Notes under the pieces: generated by a model
Seen by the model: the letters and a program-made list of their open reading frames with translations, nothing else
The model's database searches: none
Told to the model about the DNA's origin: nothing
Program-made: the position numbers and the translations under genes
Shown: positions 7,721 through 16,683 of the stretch, piece after piece
Layout: each line of letters begins with the position of its first letter
Position numbering within the stretch: position 1 is the stretch's first letter
From: an uncultured cyanobacterium
Lineage (GTDB): Bacteria; Cyanobacteriota; Cyanobacteriia; Cyanobacteriales; Nostocaceae
Length of the DNA: 64,000 bases
Direction of reading: 5' to 3'
Assembly: GCA_903848645.1 (NCBI GenBank)
Contig: CAINGU010000078.1
Coordinates: 1 to 64,000 of the forward strand

Positions 7721-7936
7721 ATGAAGGGATGGGAAACTTTAGATGCTATAGAAAGACAACCTGATAAAGTAAGTGGAGCATGGGTATTTCGAGGAACAAG
7801 AGTTCCCGTTGCTGCATTATTTGAAAATTTACGTGATGGTGCAACAGTAGATGAATTTTTGGAATGGTTTCCACCTGTGCAAAGATCGCAAGTTGAAGCT
7901 GTACTTAATTATGAGCTTGAAAAATTAGCTGCTTAG
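7721..7936 (+). CDS. DUF433 antitoxin
   Basis: A 71-residue DUF433 protein with the diagnostic RGTRVPVAALFENLRDGATVDEF region: a small helix-turn-helix fold that pairs with PIN-like toxins. AAGGAGG lies 8 bases before ATG. Its stop is 2 bases before the DUF5615 start, so the two genes are translated as a pair. In such modules the antitoxin binds both toxin and promoter DNA. Confidence 0.85.
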   Translation: MKGWETLDAIERQPDKVSGAWVFRGTRVPVAALFENLRDGATVDEFLEWFPPVQRSQVEAVLNYELEKLAA

Positions 7937-7938
7937 AT

Positions 7939-8259
7939 ATGAAAATTCTTTTTGATCAGGGAACTCCTGTACCACTACGAAAATATTTAATAAACCATTC
8001 TGTAACAACAGCTTATGAAGAAGGATGGTCTAATTTATCAAATGGAGATTTACTAAAAGCTGCTGAAAATAAAGGATATAAAATACTTGTTACAACGGAT
8101 CAGAATTTGCGTTATCAACAGAATTTGAGCGAACGCCAAATTGCAATTATTGTTTTACTGTCAACTTCATGGCCAAAAATTCGGACACAACTTGATAAAA
8201 TTTGTTCTATTATCAATACAACTGAATTGGGTGATTATCAAGAAATTTCCATAATCTAA
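7939..8259 (+). CDS. DUF5615 PIN-like toxin
   Basis: A 106-residue PIN-like (Mut7-C/DUF5615) protein. The N-terminal KILFDQGTPVPLRKYL supplies the first acidic residue, DLLKAAENKGYKILVTTDQN the central acidic pair, and RQIAIIVLLSTSWP the closing strand. It is the predicted RNase partner of the DUF433 protein before it. Both look intact. The target RNA is unknown. Confidence 0.83.
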   Translation: MKILFDQGTPVPLRKYLINHSVTTAYEEGWSNLSNGDLLKAAENKGYKILVTTDQNLRYQQNLSERQIAIIVLLSTSWPKIRTQLDKICSIINTTELGDYQEISII

Positions 8260-8330
8260 TTCAATTTATTAAGTTATATCTATAGCGCACTACACCACAC
8301 AAGATAAAAATTAGGCTTCAATTTAAAATA

Positions 8331-8645
8331 ATGCCAATTGCCACTCACAATTTAATAGTAGCGGGTTTTCATGCCCTATCAGATCCCATTAGAATCAGTG
8401 TGATAGAACTTCTGCGTCAGCGTGAACTATGTGTATGTGACTTATGTGATGCTTTAAAAATAAATCAGTCAAAACTCTCTTTTCACCTCAAAACCCTCAA
8501 AGAAGCAAGTCTAGTAAATTCCCGTCAAGAGGGACGCTGGATTTATTACAGCTTGAATATTTCCCAATTTCAGATTTTAGAAACATATCTAGCAGAATTT
8601 CGCCTAAATTCTGGACTTTTATCCCCTCGTTCCTGTTGTGAGTAG
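8331..8645 (+). CDS. ArsR-family repressor with arsenite-type motif
   Basis: A 104-residue winged-helix regulator. The metal-site motif ELCVCDLCDAL in the recognition-helix region is the classical arsenite/antimonite-binding ELCVCDL of ArsR, with a third Cys close by and an extra CC near the C-terminus (SPRSCCE). The helix-turn-helix part reads NQSKLSFHLKTLKEASLV. No arsenic resistance genes are adjacent: upstream is a toxin-antitoxin pair and downstream the initiator tRNA on the other strand. Its targets must therefore lie elsewhere. Confidence 0.85.
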   Translation: MPIATHNLIVAGFHALSDPIRISVIELLRQRELCVCDLCDALKINQSKLSFHLKTLKEASLVNSRQEGRWIYYSLNISQFQILETYLAEFRLNSGLLSPRSCCE

Positions 8646-8708
8646 TTGATTTCTATAGCAGTCAGTGGAAGCAAAATTAATTCTGACTCCTTGTTCCCTT
8701 CTTTTTTT

Positions 8709-8735
8709 CTCCTGACTCCTGACTCCTGACTCCTG
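8709..8735. repeat. STRR heptamer tract (TCCTGAC)
   Basis: About 3.7 copies of the 7-base unit TCCTGAC in tandem between arsR and the tRNA terminator. It belongs to the short tandemly repeated repetitive (STRR) class of heterocystous cyanobacteria. Confidence 0.75.
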
Positions 8736-8748
8736 TTTTCATAAAACA

Positions 8749-8780
8749 AATCCCTGCAACCTTGGAAGATTACAGGGATT
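8749..8780 (-). terminator. Hairpin terminator between arsR and tRNA-fMet
   Basis: AATCCCTG (8749-8756) pairs with CAGGGATT (8773-8780). On the minus strand it follows the tRNA and is trailed by TGTTTTATG. On the plus strand it is followed by CATTTTTT, so it can serve both convergent transcripts. Confidence 0.65.
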
Positions 8781-8792
8781 CATTTTTTAATT

Positions 8793-8869
<77 letters not shown>

Positions 8870-8929
8870 TCGCTTTCGTCGCGTTTCTCTCGACTCCTTT
8901 AATATAGCGCGAAGTCAAAAGTTTGTCAA

Positions 8930-9883
8930 CTACAAAAGCGATAATTCTCCAATTACTTCCAAACGCTTGTATTTCCCCAGGTTCATAAATTTCTCGGACA
9001 GGCTTTGGGCAATGCTGGGAGTAATCCAACCCATTTGTTGGAGGATGTGAATAGCTACGGCGTATTTAGCGCGTTTTGAGCCATCCATAACCTTAATAGC
9101 TAATCCCATACCTTCACCAAGTCTGCCAATGCAATGTACCCCTTCTGCACCGGATTTACTAACCAGATCGCCAGGCGTTAAGCGCATCAATTCTGTATCA
9201 AATTCTCCCTCACCAGCCACCATCGTGGGATGATGGTTCATTGCGCGGACAATCCTTTCCATATCCACGCTATTACTGGAAGCAAGCACAGCATATAAAG
9301 AAGCCATTTGACTGAGTTGCATCAGATATGTGGGTGCGCCACAGTCATCATGGGCGGTGAGAAATTCTTCTGCTGGCATTCGCAGTAATTCTGCTACTTT
9401 GGTGATAATTAACTGTTGGACTGGGTGTTTACGATCCAAATAGTTAGTTAAAGGCCAATGGCGTTGCTGACAAACAGCTAACATTCCCGCGTGTTTACCA
9501 GAGCAGTTATATTCTAAAGGACTATGCTTACCTTGGGGGATTGGGCAATGCAGGGCATTGATGTCAATATCCGCCCGCCACAGAATGTTAAATACCTGTC
9601 TCACCTGTTCGATACTGCCTTTGTGGGAACTGGTGATAATGGCTAAGTCTTTATCGCTCAAACCATAGCGTTCCATTGTGCCTGTACTGGTGACAGCCAG
9701 GGCTTGAAATGGTTTGAGGGCAGAACGGACAAATGCAGTAGTTTCAGCGTTACCAGCAACGGAAAGAACCCGCCCCCGGTCGTCGCTAACAACAGCCTGG
9801 ACTATATGCCGAGATTCGATAATACCTTCCCGCAGCAACCGGACTTCCAGTGCTGCGGCTTGAGTTCGTTTTCCCATTGTCAT
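8930..9883 (-). CDS. L-asparaginase, Rhizobium-type (AnsA family)
   Basis: A 317-residue protein of the thermolabile asparaginase II family (PF06089), unrelated in fold to the E. coli enzymes. Recognisable blocks: FVRSALKPFQALAV (~51), SSHKGSIEQVRQV (~84), YNCSGKHAGMLAVC (~124), DDCGAPTYLMQL (~178) and KSGAEGVHCIGRLGEGMG (~242). It hydrolyses asparagine to aspartate and ammonium in the cytosol. It is followed (towards higher coordinates, same strand) by CGLD27 and RsfS, separated by an STRR tract, so it may be co-transcribed with them. The start lies close to several Met codons; MGKRTQ at residue 3 is an alternative. Confidence 0.88.
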   Translation of the reverse strand: MTMGKRTQAAALEVRLLREGIIESRHIVQAVVSDDRGRVLSVAGNAETTAFVRSALKPFQALAVTSTGTMERYGLSDKDLAIITSSHKGSIEQVRQVFNILWRADIDINALHCPIPQGKHSPLEYNCSGKHAGMLAVCQQRHWPLTNYLDRKHPVQQLIITKVAELLRMPAEEFLTAHDDCGAPTYLMQLSQMASLYAVLASSNSVDMERIVRAMNHHPTMVAGEGEFDTELMRLTPGDLVSKSGAEGVHCIGRLGEGMGLAIKVMDGSKRAKYAVAIHILQQMGWITPSIAQSLSEKFMNLGKYKRLEVIGELSLL

Positions 9884-9905
9884 GGGTTTATATCTATGGT
9901 GTGAA

Positions 9906-9979
9906 TTGTCAGTTGTCAGTTGTCAGTTGTCGGTTGTCAGTTGTCAGTTGTCGGTTGTCAGTTGTCAGTTGTCAGTTGT
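9906..9979. repeat. STRR heptamer tract (TTGTCAG/TTGTCGG)
   Basis: About 10 tandem copies of a 7-base unit TTGTCAG, some with A to G changes, in the 130-base gap between the CGLD27 gene and the asparaginase gene. Confidence 0.85.
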
Positions 9980-10015
9980 TTTACTAATGACTAATGACCA
10001 ATAACTAATGACTAT

Positions 10016-10516
10016 TTACAAGAAATGCCAAACTATAGTACCAATAAGATACATTAGAGCCAAGACAGCAAAGGTAATTTGCAAGCGTTGGAAAATGGGT
10101 TTGATTTCGTAGGTAACAATTAAGCGATCGCGGCTAATGACTGCTTGGGGTTTTGTCCAAGTTTGTCCGTCGTACCAACCAGATTCTTCATAGAATACGG
10201 TAGGACTGTAAAGGCGATCGCGCACATAGAACCAACCTAAGTATAACCGCACCAATACTAGCACCACACTTACACTAGCAGCACCAGATCCACACAGCAG
10301 AAAATTAAAAATCTGCTTTTGTGGAGGAAAGCTGGCCGCTGCTACAGGTCCGGCTATTAACCAAGACCAAGCCCAAATCCCAAAAATTTTCTTGGTGTAG
10401 TTGCCCCAGCTTAAGGTACTATCTCGAAATAGCCAGGCATTTCTTAACTCTTCGTACTCATTCAGTGGTTGTTGTTCTGTCGGAACTGGGCAATTCTCAA
10501 GGGAGGATCGCGTCAT
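10016..10516 (-). CDS. CGLD27 (DUF1230) family membrane protein
   Basis: A 166-residue protein of the CGLD27/DUF1230 family, conserved in cyanobacteria, algae and plants. Features: CPVPTEQQPLNEYEEL near the N-terminus (the family hallmark), two membrane segments at ~45-60 and ~72-92, FYVRDRLYSPTVFYEESGWY at ~96-115, and a last hydrophobic segment at ~145-163. Photosynthesis-linked by conservation; molecular role unknown. It begins 5 bases after the stop of rsfS, so the two are an operon. Confidence 0.88.
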   Translation of the reverse strand: MTRSSLENCPVPTEQQPLNEYEELRNAWLFRDSTLSWGNYTKKIFGIWAWSWLIAGPVAAASFPPQKQIFNFLLCGSGAASVSVVLVLVRLYLGWFYVRDRLYSPTVFYEESGWYDGQTWTKPQAVISRDRLIVTYEIKPIFQRLQITFAVLALMYLIGTIVWHFL

Positions 10517-10521
10517 ACTGG

Positions 10522-10959
10522 TTAACCCCCAATATTATCGGAGCTTGGGATGGAAATACGTTCCGCGTGTCCCCAGAACGCTTCTAAATTATAAAACTCC
10601 CGTTCCCTTGGCATCATGATGTGGACAATAACATCACCATAATCTTGTAGTACCCAAGTTCCATCAACTTTCCCTTCGGTTCTCAGGGGTCGTCGTTGCC
10701 ACTCAATTTCAACTTGTCCTTCAATTGCTTCAGCGATCGCTCTAACTTGTACCTTAGAGTAACCGGTCATCATCACAAAGTAATCAGACAGGTAAGAAAT
10801 TTCTGCCACGTTGAGCAGGATAATTTCTACAGCTTTGCGGTCTAAAGCGGCTTCGGCAATGGTTAGAGCTAAATTTTGACTTGTATCTTCTGTGCCAGTT
10901 TTAGGTCTGTTCACAGGATTTTTTGTCAATGGGAAATTTCTGGGAAAAGATTCAGTCAT
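10522..10959 (-). CDS. rsfS: Ribosomal silencing factor RsfS
   Basis: A 145-residue RsfS/Iojap protein. It binds ribosomal protein L14 and blocks joining of the subunits when nutrients run low. The fold is visible as IAEAALDRKAVEIILLNV (~34), SDYFVMMTGYSKVQVRAIA (~57), EGKVDGTWVLQDYGDVIVHI (~95) and FYNLEAFWGHAE (~120). The first ~28 residues are a variable Pro/Thr-rich extension. It leads the operon rsfS-CGLD27 on the minus strand. Confidence 0.93.
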   Translation of the reverse strand: MTESFPRNFPLTKNPVNRPKTGTEDTSQNLALTIAEAALDRKAVEIILLNVAEISYLSDYFVMMTGYSKVQVRAIAEAIEGQVEIEWQRRPLRTEGKVDGTWVLQDYGDVIVHIMMPREREFYNLEAFWGHAERISIPSSDNIGG

Positions 10960-11148
10960 TCAACCTCAGGTGCTTTTTTCCTTTTGCAATTACTTGTTCA
11001 ACTTACTTATAAATATCTAACAAATAATTGAACGGCAATTGTGTGAATAGGTTTTTTCTGAATAGTAACATATCCTACACTGCAATCTCCACGGTGTAGG
11101 CTTCACCAATAATTCTCAGAGGTAAGTCCCAGTTTTTACCGAATTTTG

Positions 11149-12420
11149 TTAAACTTCCTGTTTTTTGATGATAGAAGACTTGATTGCTTTCCTCTCTGCT
11201 GTCATTGAGTTAAATAGTGTTTCATATTGATTTAAAGTTTGCTCAAAGGCATAGTGATCGACAGCATACTGACGACTTTTATCACCTAACTCTTTGACCT
11301 TTTCTGGTTTTTGGGATAACTCCAAAATTGCTGTAGCTAAAGCTTGAGGATCTTCTGGGGGAACTAGCACCCCACCACCACTTTTTTGGATGGCTTTAAA
11401 TGCAGTACCATTTTCAGGAACAGAGGCTACTAATGCTCTACCGCTGGCCAATAGCACTTGGATTTTTGATGGCATATTGAAGGATATTACATTTTTCTTC
11501 TGCACCACCAAGCCAATATCAGCAGCAGCTAACATTTGTGGTAACTCTTGCCGGGCTTGAAAAGGTAGTAATAAAACGTTATCTGCACCACAGTTTAGAC
11601 ATTCCTGTTGTAATCGCTGCAAACCCTTGCCTTCTCCCACAATCACAAAGGCAATATCTGAAATATCTCGAAGTTTAGCAGCGGCTTGAATCACTGTTTC
11701 TAAACCTTGGGTTAAGGCTATATTACCAGAATACAAAACTACAAATTTCCCCTTGAGGTTATGTATAGCCCGGAAAGGATTCTCTTCTTTGGATAAGGGA
11801 CGGATAAAATTGACATCAACCCAATTGGGAATTTGCACAATTTTTTGGGCTGGTACACCTTTAGCAACTAGATTATCAGCAAACCCTTCGGTAATGACAC
11901 TAATCTTATTCGCAGAAGCGTAAGCAAATTTTTCTAAGGCTGTAAATACTTTAATCAGTAATTTATTTTTCAGTAGACCCATCGCCACTGCTGCTTCTGG
12001 TAAAATGTCTTGTAAGTTGAGGACTACAGGACAGGAACGTAAGAAGCCTAAGAAAGTCGCAGGAATACAGACTGGTAGAGATGGCGAAGTTAAAAGAATT
12101 ACTTCCGGTCGCCAACCCATTAATGCCGGAAAGAAGCTGGTAACAACAAAACTACCATCTAACAATACCCGATCTAAAAGATTCGGTTGGGGACGAATCC
12201 ACACATAACTACGTTGGATTTGCACACCATTAATATTTTCATCTACATAAAATTTACCGCGATATTCCTCATAAATTTGTCGTTCGGGGTAATTAGGCAT
12301 AGCCGTAACTACACGGACTTGATGTCCACGCTTGACTAGTCCCTCTGCTAACTCAGTCATCAGTGGGGCTATACCAATAGGTTCTGGGTGATAGTTGTAG
12401 GAGTAAATTAAAATTCGCAT
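11149..12420 (-). CDS. Family 4 glycosyltransferase, WcaI/WbuB-like
   Basis: A 423-residue GT-B glycosyltransferase. The N-terminal RILIYSYNYHPEPIGIAPLM and the MPNYPERQIYEEYRG block match the WcaI/WbuB group, which transfers sugars to lipid-linked exopolysaccharide or O-antigen units. The C-terminal nucleotide-sugar domain contains VVLYSGNIALTQGLETVI (~228), ADIGLVVQ (~302) and SFNMPSKIQVLLASGRALVA (~313-332). It is not next to other polysaccharide genes, so acceptor and polymer are unknown. Upstream lie 230 bases without genes, then the transposase scar. Confidence 0.85.
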   Translation of the reverse strand: MRILIYSYNYHPEPIGIAPLMTELAEGLVKRGHQVRVVTAMPNYPERQIYEEYRGKFYVDENINGVQIQRSYVWIRPQPNLLDRVLLDGSFVVTSFFPALMGWRPEVILLTSPSLPVCIPATFLGFLRSCPVVLNLQDILPEAAVAMGLLKNKLLIKVFTALEKFAYASANKISVITEGFADNLVAKGVPAQKIVQIPNWVDVNFIRPLSKEENPFRAIHNLKGKFVVLYSGNIALTQGLETVIQAAAKLRDISDIAFVIVGEGKGLQRLQQECLNCGADNVLLLPFQARQELPQMLAAADIGLVVQKKNVISFNMPSKIQVLLASGRALVASVPENGTAFKAIQKSGGGVLVPPEDPQALATAILELSQKPEKVKELGDKSRQYAVDHYAFEQTLNQYETLFNSMTAERKAIKSSIIKKQEV

Positions 12421-12653
12421 AACAAAATTCGTCAGAATACCCTGGTTGTTCGTTTAACGAAAGTCAATACTTGTTTTCGATCTCACTTGTCAGGTGAGTA
12501 AAGCATACATAATTATATTGTCTTTTTAGACTCTTTTGTTTTCAGTAACTTTTCGTTGAAGATTTAGTAAACTTTGATATCTATTTTACTTAACAATACC
12601 TTAGCAAAAAAAAGAGGATGAAGAGAAGGCTGATGTAGTAGACTTATAAGTTG

Positions 12654-12788
12654 ATGCGACAGTTGAACCACATCATCGTGGCCATGTTAGCCATGAGCCA
12701 GCGGGTGACGATGTTGAGCATCTTCCGTTGCACAGGCATGGGGGGTAGTTATCGAACGGTGATGAGATTCTTTTATACAGCCATCCCC
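12654..12788 (+). pseudogene. Transposase fragment (IS remnant)
   Basis: The frame reads MRQLNHIIVAMLAMSQRVTM, then SIFRCTGMGGSYRTVMRFFYTAIP, and loses similarity after that. It resembles the N-terminal part of cyanobacterial transposases with a QL-x-x-I-VAML-M-x-GRVTMLGISRW and GGSYRTIQRFF pattern, from memory of that family. All catalytic parts are gone and no terminal inverted repeats are visible. It abuts the broken kdpD, suggesting an insertion followed by deletion. Confidence 0.55.
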
Positions 12789-12822
12789 TCAATTCTATTT
12801 CTAACTCTGAAGGGTTCGGATC

Positions 12823-13353
12823 ATGTTATACAATTATAATACCTCATCGGCTCGACGTGGAAAGCATAAAATTTTCATTGGTATGGCTCCCGGTGTGGGC
12901 AAGACTTACAAGATGCTGGAGGAAGCACATCAACTTAAACAATAAGGTATTGATGTTGTTATTGGTTTTTTAGAAACTCATGGACGCAAAGAAACGGCTC
13001 TCAAAGCCATATTGCGTCGTGGGGCGCGACTGGCCAATTATATGAATGCTAAACTATATACTGTATTGATCGCCGATCCTGAGCGTTTCCTCACCAAATC
13101 AGAAAGTTTGCATATTGATACCTGCGAGAAACTATGTAAAGAATTCGCTGGTGAATTTATTCACGTTAAAAGTAACAATGTTTCTCAAACAATTGCCCAA
13201 GTTGCTGCAACTCATCATATCACCCAAGTAGTCATCGGTGAAAGTCAGCAACCTCGATGGAAAAGGTTTTTTAAAAGCTCTTTTACACAACGATTGCTGG
13301 AGTTAATCAGAAATCAAAACATAGATTTACATATTATTGCTACTGAAAAATAA
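12823..13353 (+). pseudogene. kdpD: Broken kdpD N-terminal-domain gene (short KdpD)
   Basis: From ATG 12823 the frame encodes the KdpD start, with GKHKIFIGMAPGVGKTYKML (Walker A at residues ~24-28), then a TAA at 12943-12945 where KdpD proteins have a Glu codon. It continues in frame as GIDVVIGFLETHGRKETALK, then jumps directly to the USP-like part (LRRGARLANYMNAKLYTVLI) and runs to TAA at 13353. Roughly 190 residues of the middle are absent. Short KdpD proteins lacking the kinase half are known in Anabaena, so the missing C-terminus is normal, but the stop and the internal deletion are not. kdpABC is not in the window. Confidence 0.85.
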
Positions 13354-13386
13354 TCCAAATATTTTTTTTGATTTTTATGTTTTTTG

Positions 13387-15297
13387 TTAAATTAATTCAG
13401 TAATAGAAAATTGTCGCTGTTTCTCAAGGTCTTGTAAATGAATTTTTTCTATATACATGGCTTCAGCATAATATTTATCTTTTTCTGGTTCGGTTTGCGG
13501 ATCTATTTTTTCCCATTGTTCCATAAAGTAACGATAGCGTTTTTCTCGGAACACTCTCTCCATACAAGCTAGTGCTGCTTGGATAACGTGGGGAGTTCTC
13601 AATATTTCTGTTTTATTTTTTTCATTGAGATGAAATAGATGAGAAACTACTTCTAATTCTTCTGCTAATTCTAAATATCTATTTTGGACACTGGAAATTA
13701 AATCAACTTCATCAATGGCAAATTCGGCAATTTGTTGCCACAAAAAGCGATGATGAGAAAGACTAAATTCTAAATTACGTGTTTCTAAATCCTCAATAAT
13801 TATTTGTCTCTGTTGGGAAGAATGAAGATAAATAATTAATAATAATGCTTCGGCTCGTTCTAGTAAACTCCGCTCAGTGGTTACTAAAGATAGTTTTGGA
13901 GTTTTAGGTTGTGGGTTACTTATCCGCGAATTTAGAGATTTTACACTACCCAGTTTAATTTGAGTTAGAAGATTTTCTACTCTTAGAGGTATGAGTCGAG
14001 TATCTCCTAAACTCAGGATTTCTGCACAGTAGGAAACATAATAATTAAGGGTATCACTATTAACTATATTTTGCAATAGTTTAACTATTTGTTGGCTGAC
14101 TTGTTGAAAGTCGGTAGCTTGTTTTAAATCCCGATTTTCAATAATATTTTTAATTTGCCAATCTAGCCAAAGTGGTGCATTTACTAATAGTTGTTGATAG
14201 TCTGTTGAGGTATGACTATGTAGATATTCATCAGCATCTTTACCATTAGGTAAATTGAGAATTTTTAATTGGACTTCCCCTGCATAAGCTAAATTAGCAA
14301 TCTCACCAATTGCTCTTTCTGTGGCATTTGTTCCGGCTTTATCTGCATCAAAATTCAGGATTAATTGTTTAGATTCAGTGTAACGTAATAATAGCCGGAC
14401 TTGTTCCAAACTTAATGCAGTTCCTAGGGAAGCAACAGCATTATTAATTCCGGCTGCGTGAAGAGCGATCGCATCAAAATATCCCTCTACTACCACCGCT
14501 TGATCAACTTTAGAAATACCGTCTTTAGCTTCGTCTAAAGCAAACAACATTTTCCCTTTACTAAATAATTCCGTTTCTGGAGAATTGAGATATTTTGGTT
14601 GTTCATCTGTTAAAGTTCTCCCACCAAAAGCAATGACTCTCCCTTGAATATCACGAATGGGAATCATTAGCCTATCACGGAATACATCATAATATCCTCC
14701 TCCTTCTTTCCGGGGTTTAATTAATCCCGCTTGTTCTACCAATTGCACAGGATAATGTTTACTTTCTACCAAATAACGGTAAAGAGTTTCCCAACCTGGA
14801 GGAGCATAACCCAAACCAAATTGTTGAATTGTTCCTTGTTGAAATTGACGACTTTTTTCTAAATACTCTAATGCTTTTTGTCCTTGAGATTGTCTTAAAG
14901 TGTGTTGATAAAATTGAGCAGCAGCAGCGAGAACCGTATATAATTGGTCACGCAAAGATATCTGACGTTGTAATTCTTGTCTTTGTTCAGGTGCTAAAGT
15001 TTTAACAGGGACTTGATAACGTTTTGCTAAATCTAGCACCACATCTGCAAATTGCCGCTTTCCCAAATCCATGACAAACTTAATTGCATTACCCGCAGCT
15101 TGACAGCCAAAGCAATAATACATTTGCTTATTCGGACTAACCGTAAAACTGGGGCTTTTCTCATCATGAAAAGGACATAAACCCACAAAATCTTTACCCC
15201 GTTTCCGCAAGACTACATATTCCGAAACTACATCAACAATATCAGCCCGGAGTTTAACCTCTTCAATAGTATCTGGATGTAAGCGGGGAATTTGCAT
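13387..15297 (-). CDS. dnaG: DNA primase DnaG
   Basis: 636 residues, the usual bacterial length. The CHC2 zinc finger uses C41, H44, C62 and C65 (LCPFHDEKSP, then YYCFGC). The RNA-polymerase domain contains RDRLMIPIRDIQGRVIAFGG (~208), and the TOPRIM metal centre starts at VVVEGYFDAIAL (~268) with NFDADKAGTNA (~313). The last ~190 residues are the DnaB-interaction helical region. It makes RNA primers at the replication fork. Single gene on the minus strand, convergent with the kdpD remnant. Confidence 0.97.
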   Translation of the reverse strand: MQIPRLHPDTIEEVKLRADIVDVVSEYVVLRKRGKDFVGLCPFHDEKSPSFTVSPNKQMYYCFGCQAAGNAIKFVMDLGKRQFADVVLDLAKRYQVPVKTLAPEQRQELQRQISLRDQLYTVLAAAAQFYQHTLRQSQGQKALEYLEKSRQFQQGTIQQFGLGYAPPGWETLYRYLVESKHYPVQLVEQAGLIKPRKEGGGYYDVFRDRLMIPIRDIQGRVIAFGGRTLTDEQPKYLNSPETELFSKGKMLFALDEAKDGISKVDQAVVVEGYFDAIALHAAGINNAVASLGTALSLEQVRLLLRYTESKQLILNFDADKAGTNATERAIGEIANLAYAGEVQLKILNLPNGKDADEYLHSHTSTDYQQLLVNAPLWLDWQIKNIIENRDLKQATDFQQVSQQIVKLLQNIVNSDTLNYYVSYCAEILSLGDTRLIPLRVENLLTQIKLGSVKSLNSRISNPQPKTPKLSLVTTERSLLERAEALLLIIYLHSSQQRQIIIEDLETRNLEFSLSHHRFLWQQIAEFAIDEVDLISSVQNRYLELAEELEVVSHLFHLNEKNKTEILRTPHVIQAALACMERVFREKRYRYFMEQWEKIDPQTEPEKDKYYAEAMYIEKIHLQDLEKQRQFSITELI

Positions 15298-15413
15298 GAG
15301 GAGTCAACGATTATAACTGACATCCATTATATAGCAGGAGTCAGGAGTCACCGATTAAGTAGGGATTTAGCAGTGCTAAACCCCTACACTTATTCCCTAT
15401 TCCCTATTCCCTG

Positions 15414-15968
15414 TTACATATCAGATGCACCAGTAGCAATTAACCGTCTAAATAAAGCTGCTGACCAACCAGTTTCTTTGAGTACCGCAGCCGAAGAAAC
15501 TTCTACATAAGCTTGTTCAATAAAAGCTAAATCAATCATGCAAATTTTAGCCAAGGCATCTTTTAATTCATCTGATTTACCATCAGCTTTGAGCTTTTTA
15601 CCAACTTTATCAACCACAACTGCCATTGCCGGAACTACGTGCTGAGGAGCAATCCCAATTTTCACATGAACCAATCCAATGTGCCAACGACATTTTGCAT
15701 ATTCATCGCCCCAATTATCCATACCTGTGAACATCTGATTAAACCAATCAATAAAGGTTGCGTGTAACCGATGAACCCGTCCCTCAGTCGCATTTAAAAT
15801 ACCATTCATTTCTTCATCTCGTCCCAGGTAGGCATAAAAATGATTGGCCATTTCTTCAGCAACCGCTGTTCCCCAATCTTCATTTGCTTGCATTACCTTT
15901 TTATCTTCAGAAGTCAGACCAATCCGGGTTTCCATTGTGGTCAAAAAAGCGCGAGGTTCAATAGCCAT
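15414..15968 (-). CDS. Stand-alone protoglobin-domain protein
   Basis: About 184 residues forming one sensor-type globin (protoglobin/GCS) domain without a fused output domain. The proximal haem histidine is expected in HIGLVHVKIGIAPQHVVPAM (H in HVKIG, residue ~101), the same context as HemAT and protoglobins. I start at the ATG at 15968, which has AAGGA 6 bases upstream; the frame runs two codons further to a TTG. It is the last gene of a minus-strand set with V4R-like, DUF4388, GTPase and roadblock genes, 118 bases after the V4R-like gene. It may bind O2, NO or CO and feed the GTPase switch; that role is inference. Confidence 0.8.
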   Translation of the reverse strand: MAIEPRAFLTTMETRIGLTSEDKKVMQANEDWGTAVAEEMANHFYAYLGRDEEMNGILNATEGRVHRLHATFIDWFNQMFTGMDNWGDEYAKCRWHIGLVHVKIGIAPQHVVPAMAVVVDKVGKKLKADGKSDELKDALAKICMIDLAFIEQAYVEVSSAAVLKETGWSAALFRRLIATGASDM

Positions 15969-16086
15969 GATCAATCCTTTAAAATAGTTAGGTGTGGATT
16001 TAATGTCAGAATGCTTACGATTTAATTAACTTTTAGTCATCCTCTGTAAAAGATACAGGATCAACATTTCTCAAAATTTGGTATTC

Positions 16087-16554
16087 CTAAAAAGGAGTGA
16101 ATTCAAACACATCATGAGTACCACCTCGGAGGACTGATTCAGTATGTGTTCCTCTTAAACGTTTACCAATTATTTGCTCAATAGCCCCCCAAACTGCACC
16201 CATAGTAAAAGTGCATTTGCGTGGTGAATTTAGTGCTTCACCCGCAGAACAAAGAGTTTCAGAAGTATAGACTTTAATGATTTCATCTTCAGAAACAATT
16301 TTCTCAACTATACATAAACGAGTACCTTCCTTGCCTAAAGCCTTTCTTAATTGATCTGCTGCATCATCTAATGAATATGAACCTGCTGTAAAACCTAATT
16401 CTTCTGCTAACTTTTTGCCCCTAGCGCGACCGGCTGTAGTGAGGGCAATGGCTGTAGCTTTGTCTCCTAAAGCTTCTTCCATGCCTGAAATAGCTGCTTT
16501 AAAGCAGATAATACTACTAAAATTTCCTAGTTCTTTTCGTAAAACTGACATCAT
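16087..16554 (-). CDS. V4R-like small protein
   Basis: 155 residues. The pattern RGKKLAEELGF (~48-58), then TSETLCSAGEALNSPRKCTF, MGAVWGAIEQIIGKRLRG and HDVFEFTPF at the end resembles the V4R (4-vinyl reductase-type) ligand-binding fold: a Gly-x-x-x-Gly helix, a Cys-rich loop and a closing F-x-F strand. I am moderately sure of the fold and not of a ligand. Cysteines at the canonical loop could bind metal. A second, ruined copy of its C-terminus lies at 18870-18923. AGGA lies 6 bases before ATG. Confidence 0.6.
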   Translation of the reverse strand: MMSVLRKELGNFSSIICFKAAISGMEEALGDKATAIALTTAGRARGKKLAEELGFTAGSYSLDDAADQLRKALGKEGTRLCIVEKIVSEDEIIKVYTSETLCSAGEALNSPRKCTFTMGAVWGAIEQIIGKRLRGTHTESVLRGGTHDVFEFTPF

Positions 16555-16683
16555 TCAAATTCCTAGATAGAAGATTCTACACATTGATATTTAGATGTGA
16601 ATTGAATTCACATTTGTTGATATTCGGACAAAGATCAAGTATGGAAATTTTTCAAAATTAAGATAGCAGAGGTAAAAGTATAA

